A DNA stretch of 16,131 nucleotides. Origin: Pseudomonadota bacterium (GTDB lineage Bacteria; Pseudomonadota; Alphaproteobacteria; Micropepsales; Micropepsaceae). The stretch covers positions 1-16,131 of the forward strand of contig JANYBR010000162.1 of the NCBI GenBank assembly GCA_025360685.1, in the 5' to 3' direction. A program made the position numbers and the translations under genes. The notes below the pieces were generated by a model. That model was not told the DNA's origin and made no database searches. It saw nothing but the letters and a program-made list of their open reading frames with translations. How positions within the stretch are numbered: the stretch's first letter is position 1; every line of letters starts with the position of its first letter. Shown one piece after another: positions 12,893 through 16,131 of the stretch.

Positions 12893-14551
12893 CTAATTTG
12901 CCCAATACACCACTTCGTCGTTCGGGCTGTCCGGATAGGACAGGGCATGGTCGATGGCCTGCGGAACCAGCGCGAGCGACGGCCACAAAGGTTTGGCCTG
13001 GCTGGCGTTGATGGTGCGCAACTCCTTCAGCAAGGCGGCGGTCTGGGCAGACTTGGCGTTGACCAGATTGTTTTTCTCGAACGGATCGGCCGCAAGGTCA
13101 TAGAGCCACAGTTTGGCATAGGGCTTGTCCATCGCCTGCAGCTTCCAGTCGCCGTCCAGCAAAGTGGCGTAGGGCCCAGAGCGCCAGAACAGAGTCTGGT
13201 GCGGCCGTCCCGGGTTTTGTCCGGTGGCGTAGGGCAGCAGGTCTACACCATCAAGAATTAGATCCTTCGGCATTGGGGCGCCGGCCACCGCGGCGGCAGT
13301 CGCGAAGATGTCGACATGTGCGACCGGCTTTGCGTAGGTCGTGCCGGCCGCGATCTTGCCGGGCCAGCGCATGAAAAACGGCACGTGGATGCCGCCTTCG
13401 AAGAACGTCGCCTTCCAGCCGCGATAGGGCTTGTTGATGTCGGGCAGGCCGATGTAGTAGGCGCCGCCATTGTCGCTGGTGAAGATGATGAGCGTGTTGT
13501 CGTCGATGCCATCCTTCTTCAACTGTGCCATGACCTTGCCGACATTGCGATCGAGCGCGCGCAGCATCGCCGCATAAACGCGCAAGCGGTGATCCTTGAT
13601 CATCGGCAGAGCGTCATAGTCCGATTTCAGCGCCTGCATCGGCGTGTGCACGGCGTTGAACGTCAGGTACATCATCCAGGGCCGGTTGCGGTTGGCATGG
13701 ATCGCCTTGACCGCTTCATCGCCAAGATAGTCGGTCATGTACTCCGATGGCGTGAAGCGCTTGCCGCCATTGTTCTCGACCGAGAAGGTCAGGTTGGCCC
13801 AGAGGAACTTGTCGATCGGATCGAACTCCTGATGCGATTCCTCGACGCTGGGATCGCCGAGCGGCGCATAGAGCGAAGCGCCGGGCAGGAAGCCGAGCGT
13901 TTCGTCGAAACCTTTCACTTCCGGGCGCGATGTCGGCGTCCCGCCGAGATGCCACTTGCCGAGGAACATCGTATGGTATCCCGCGTCGTGCATGATCCTG
14001 GGCAGCATGATCTCGCCGCCGGGAACCGCCTCGTCATTCGCATTGGGGGGCAGGTCGCGCTCATGCGCGGCGTCGTAATAGCCATGACGGCCGGCATAGT
14101 CGAAGGTCGCGATGAGTTTCTCAAATGCGCCGGGGGTCGGCGTGAATTCGAATCCGAAGCGTGTCGCATAACGGCCGGTCATGATCGCGGCGCGCGACGG
14201 TGCGCAGGTCGCGTTGCCGGCATAGCCGTTCGTGAAGGTCACGCCTTCGCGCGCGATGGAGTTGATGTTCGGCGTCGGCATCACGCCGCCGGCCACGCCG
14301 CCGCCATTGAAGCTGAGATCGTTGAAGCCGAGATCGTCGGCGAGGATGAAGAGCACGTTGGGATGACGGGCCCCCGCCGGCGCCTCCTCCGGTCCCGCCT
14401 GCCAGACCACCGCATGATTGGGCTGCACCGGATCGCGGATGCGGTCCATGATGCCCGGAATGTAGTACCAGTACTGCTGAAATGCCGCGTATCCTGCCAC
14501 CGCCGCGACGACGACCACGCCAAGCGCGAACCAACGTTTCTTGATGGCCAT
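12893..14551 (-). CDS. Type I (formylglycine) sulfatase, membrane-anchored
   Basis: This is a 552-residue alkaline-phosphatase-fold enzyme that hydrolyses sulfate esters. The N-terminus MAIKKRWFAL followed by GVVVVAAVAGYAA is one transmembrane anchor or uncleaved signal (about residues 8-23), so the catalytic domain lies in the periplasm. Asp72/Asp73 (ILADDLG), Cys116 in CAPSRAAIMTGR (the C-x-P-S-R signature whose Cys becomes formylglycine), Lys199/His201 (GKWHLGG), His302, Asp360/Asn361 (SDNGG) and Lys380 form the expected metal and sulfate site. All appear intact. The maturation enzyme FGE is not in the window. ATG at 14551 immediately precedes the signal, though its ribosome site is weak. 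It is probably its own transcript, bounded by repeats. The substrate could be a sulfated sterol, aryl sulfate or polysaccharide. Confidence 0.95.
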   Translation of the reverse strand: MAIKKRWFALGVVVVAAVAGYAAFQQYWYYIPGIMDRIRDPVQPNHAVVWQAGPEEAPAGARHPNVLFILADDLGFNDLSFNGGGVAGGVMPTPNINSIAREGVTFTNGYAGNATCAPSRAAIMTGRYATRFGFEFTPTPGAFEKLIATFDYAGRHGYYDAAHERDLPPNANDEAVPGGEIMLPRIMHDAGYHTMFLGKWHLGGTPTSRPEVKGFDETLGFLPGASLYAPLGDPSVEESHQEFDPIDKFLWANLTFSVENNGGKRFTPSEYMTDYLGDEAVKAIHANRNRPWMMYLTFNAVHTPMQALKSDYDALPMIKDHRLRVYAAMLRALDRNVGKVMAQLKKDGIDDNTLIIFTSDNGGAYYIGLPDINKPYRGWKATFFEGGIHVPFFMRWPGKIAAGTTYAKPVAHVDIFATAAAVAGAPMPKDLILDGVDLLPYATGQNPGRPHQTLFWRSGPYATLLDGDWKLQAMDKPYAKLWLYDLAADPFEKNNLVNAKSAQTAALLKELRTINASQAKPLWPSLALVPQAIDHALSYPDSPNDEVVYWAN

Positions 14552-14586
14552 GTGCTGGGGTCCCCGCTGTTTTGCGGCCTATAGCA

Positions 14587-14603
14587 CGGGCGACCCACAA
14601 AGA
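14587..14603. repeat. Partial copy of REP family B
   Basis: The 17-mer CGGGCGACCCACAAAGA matches 16 of 17 bases of the edge of family B at 9951-9967 (CGGGCGACCCATAAAGA). The remainder of the unit is not recognisable, so this is a decayed or half element. It lies 36 bp upstream of the sulfatase start. The surrounding 79-bp spacer (14552-14630) holds no ORF, and a CTATAG-like stretch on the minus strand is the only -10 candidate. Confidence 0.55.
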
Positions 14604-14630
14604 GAACCTGGATTCCGCTTTTGACAGGGA

Positions 14631-15152
14631 CTAGCTGCCTCGCGTGAGAGTGTCGAATTCAAACGTTGCGAATGTCTTGTCCTCTACGCGTTTTTCGGAA
14701 CGGGTGACGGTGAGCGTATTGGGGCCCGTAAGATCGTAGATCATCTGGAAAACTTGTCCCGAACTGGTCGGATCGCTGGCGAAAACGACGCTGCGACCGG
14801 CCGTACCATCCACGGCCTTGAAGTGGATGGCCAAGCCGCCGTTGGTGAAATCGGCCAGCACCGTTCCGTTTTCGGCATGTATCAGCGTCGTCGAATCGAT
14901 GGTTCCCATGACTTGCCGTTCGACTCCCAGAATCGCAATGTGTTCACGCACGGTGTAGTTGCCATTTGCTTCGCGCGTCACATCGCTCGTGCCGCTGGGA
15001 ATGGCGCCGAACTGCAGGACTCGGCCAGAGCCAACGTTCCAATGTCCGACCAGAAAGGCGATTCCCGCGATATCGGGCGGCTCCGCGAATGTTGGTGAGA
15101 CCCCAATTAAGCAAAGCGCTAGCAGTCCGGAGATTCGACCAGACGTTTTCAT
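14631..15152 (-). CDS. Small secreted protein, possible beta-barrel (lipocalin/DUF1579-like)
   Basis: I do not firmly recognise this 173-residue protein. It has a clear Sec signal: MKTSGR, then a hydrophobic stretch LLALCLIGVSP and a likely cleavage after TFA (residue 23). The mature part, about 150 residues, begins IAFLVGHWNVGSGRV, resembling the first strand of lipocalin-like or DUF1579-type domains (FLxGxW). It continues with alternating hydrophobic and polar beta-rich sequence and only a few charged clusters. There is no Cys in the mature chain and no catalytic motif. ATG at 15152-15150 is chosen because the signal starts there and GGGG lies about 7 nt upstream. The frame runs on to 15194 but those residues break the signal. 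It is 79 bp upstream of the sulfatase on the same strand. A periplasmic binding role is a guess. Confidence 0.75.
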   Translation of the reverse strand: MKTSGRISGLLALCLIGVSPTFAEPPDIAGIAFLVGHWNVGSGRVLQFGAIPSGTSDVTREANGNYTVREHIAILGVERQVMGTIDSTTLIHAENGTVLADFTNGGLAIHFKAVDGTAGRSVVFASDPTSSGQVFQMIYDLTGPNTLTVTRSEKRVEDKTFATFEFDTLTRGS

Positions 15153-15245
15153 TTCACAACCCCTTTTGAGTGCGCAAGTCGTGCGGGAGCACATTTCACC
15201 AAAGGTCCCAAGACTTCGAGACGATTGAGGTGCAATTGCGACGCG
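15153..15245 (-). promoter_or_regulatory. Spacer upstream of the small secreted protein
   Basis: This 93-bp spacer lies between the membrane-protein region and the secreted-protein ATG. It contains the ribosome site AAGGGG (about 7 nt from the ATG) and an 8-bp palindrome GCAATTGC near 15231. I see no convincing sigma-70 boxes and no terminator hairpin. Confidence 0.25.
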
Positions 15246-15365
15246 CTAGACCTTACGTGCTAAAATCTTGAACTGCCGCGCCGGATCGTTTTGCATTGCC
15301 TTAACGCCGTCGCGGATCGTGTAGGCGCCGTCGGGAGCGTATTGCAGGATATAAGCCTTGCGCAC
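15246..15365 (-). pseudogene. Out-of-frame C-terminal extension of the membrane protein (possible frameshift)
   Basis: A 39-codon reading frame, VRKAYILQYAPDGAYTIRDG and onward to FKILARKV, directly follows the point where the large membrane-protein frame stops looking protein-like. It has natural residue composition and GC-rich third positions, whereas the larger frame here turns Cys/Ser/Arg-rich. There is no ribosome site before the GTG at 15365. One extra base near 15365-15367 would join the frames as HKPAR-VRKAYIL. It could be a true frameshift, a sequencing error, or chance. Confidence 0.45.
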
Positions 15366-16131
15366 CTAGCCGGTTTGTGAATGCGGAACAGAGCGAAAAA
15401 ACTTCCCCGGTGAATGAGCTCGAATTCGGCGGGCTCAACGCGCGAACGCTCGCCCAATTCGACGATCGCGGCGAAATCGAACTGACACGGCCAGTCGAGG
15501 TAATTCCTGTGAAAGCGATAGGCGTCCGCACGATCCGTCTCGGGCATGCGCAGCGCCGCAAGCCCCGAGAGAGGCGGCGGCGAACCTTCATCCGAACTCA
15601 GCGCCGCAATGCGCTCATATTCGCGGGTGGGATGAACGACGTGCTGCCCTCTTGTCGTCAGCAGCAACGAGCCGAACGCCTGGCGATCGACGGTGGCGTA
15701 GGTATCGAAATGCCAGTAGAGGCTTGAATCGGACCGTTGATGCGGCGTGTCGTCCGCGGCGAGAAGCACTTTGGAGCCGGCGGGAAGCACCCGAAGCGCC
15801 GTGCGATATTCCGTCGCCTGCTTGTCGAAAAATTGCCAGTTTGCATTCAGTGCCATGCTGAGAACGGCGCTCAAGAGCATGGCTGCGCCGGCCATGAGAC
15901 TGTCCAGCGTCGCTGTCAGCCTCACTTCGGTCGCCGCGAACGAGAGAGAGAACAGCAGCGCGGGATAACGCTGGTGAATGCCCCAGCCTCCAACCGCCGT
16001 GACCGGTACGGCGAGGCAGATGAGCGCGAACGCGATCAGCAGCGGCCGCATCGCAGGATGGATGGAGAGCTTTCGCGTCAAGATCCCGGCGGCAGCACCG
16101 ACGATCAACAGGAGTACCAGGATCCATTGCG
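15260..16131 (-). CDS. Polytopic membrane protein, C-terminal part (5' end outside window)
   Basis: The frame is open to the right edge, so this is the C-terminal 290 residues of a larger protein. Visible hydrophobic segments are WILVLLLIVGAAAGIL, PLLIAFALICLAVPVTAVG and SLMAGAAMLLSAVLSMAL. They are followed by a soluble domain of about 170 residues with EYRTALRVLPAGSKVLLA, YWHFDTYATVDRQAFG, FHRNYLDWPCQFDFAAIVEL and FELIHRGSFFALFRIHKPA. The layout, a membrane part with a short extracytoplasmic C-terminal domain ending in a strand like GSFFALFRI, resembles uncharacterised alphaproteobacterial membrane proteins and some GT-C-like proteins, but no catalytic motif is in view. After HKPA the frame becomes unlike protein before TAG at 15262-15260, suggesting a frameshift (see the small ORF at 15246-15365). 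Function unknown. Confidence 0.7.
   Translation of the reverse strand, partial: QWILVLLLIVGAAAGILTRKLSIHPAMRPLLIAFALICLAVPVTAVGGWGIHQRYPALLFSLSFAATEVRLTATLDSLMAGAAMLLSAVLSMALNANWQFFDKQATEYRTALRVLPAGSKVLLAADDTPHQRSDSSLYWHFDTYATVDRQAFGSLLLTTRGQHVVHPTREYERIAALSSDEGSPPPLSGLAALRMPETDRADAYRFHRNYLDWPCQFDFAAIVELGERSRVEPAEFELIHRGSFFALFRIHKPARCARLISCNTLPTAPTRSATALRQCKTIRRGSSRF

Noticed and set aside
13316..14584. 422-codon plus-strand open frame opposite the sulfatase
   Set aside because: Antisense shadow; the minus-strand frame carries the complete sulfatase active site.
14621..14626. Perfect TTGACA as a plus-strand -35 box
   Set aside because: No -10 at suitable spacing, and no plus-strand gene follows; it points into the 3' end of a minus-strand gene.

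Overview
This 16.1 kb window is GC-rich, gene-dense bacterial DNA. The protein families, gene packing and repeats suggest an alphaproteobacterium; I cannot place it to genus. I see 14 protein genes, two of them cut by the window edges. I see no tRNA, rRNA, CRISPR array, transposase or phage gene. Nine of the 14 are oxidoreductases acting with NAD(P), FAD, FMN or Fe(II)/2-oxoglutarate. This looks like an accessory region for catabolism or detoxification of a hydrophobic or aromatic/terpenoid/steroid-like compound. No single gene fixes the substrate.

Layout. (1) Positions 1-4682, minus strand, form one tight operon read right to left: an ACMSD-like amidohydrolase, a carboxymuconolactone-decarboxylase-family protein, a classical SDR, a PYROXD2/CrtI-like FAD oxidoreductase, and dusA, which runs off the left edge. 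Every junction is short or overlapping, and dusA starts with an ATGA overlap. (2) A 218-bp divergent spacer (4683-4900) separates this from a plus-strand pair, an aldo/keto reductase and a BDH2-like SDR, also joined by ATGA. (3) A REP-like palindrome lies where that pair converges with a minus-strand 2-oxoglutarate/Fe(II) dioxygenase (6853-7845). A 77-bp spacer then leads to a divergent plus-strand pair: an FAD monooxygenase and an atypical SDR with Phe in place of the catalytic Tyr. (4) A second, unrelated REP-like pair (9931-10028) fills the gap where that pair converges with a minus-strand unit of a 4-hydroxyacetophenone-monooxygenase-like Baeyer-Villiger enzyme and a nitroreductase. (5) Further right on the minus strand are a membrane-anchored sulfatase with an intact formylglycine motif, a small secreted protein, and the C-terminal part of a polytopic membrane protein whose end looks frameshifted.

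How the genes may work together (inference). The left operon could oxidise a ring or alcohol substrate and hydrolyse or decarboxylate the product. The aldo/keto reductase and SDR resemble the two dehydrogenase steps of non-phosphorylative deoxy-sugar oxidation. The Baeyer-Villiger enzyme would turn a ketone into an ester or lactone, and the sulfatase could expose alcohols by removing sulfate outside the cytoplasm. The most unusual non-coding features are two families of paired hairpin repeats. In one of them the loop is constant while both stem strands change together between copies, which is direct evidence of selection for the fold.
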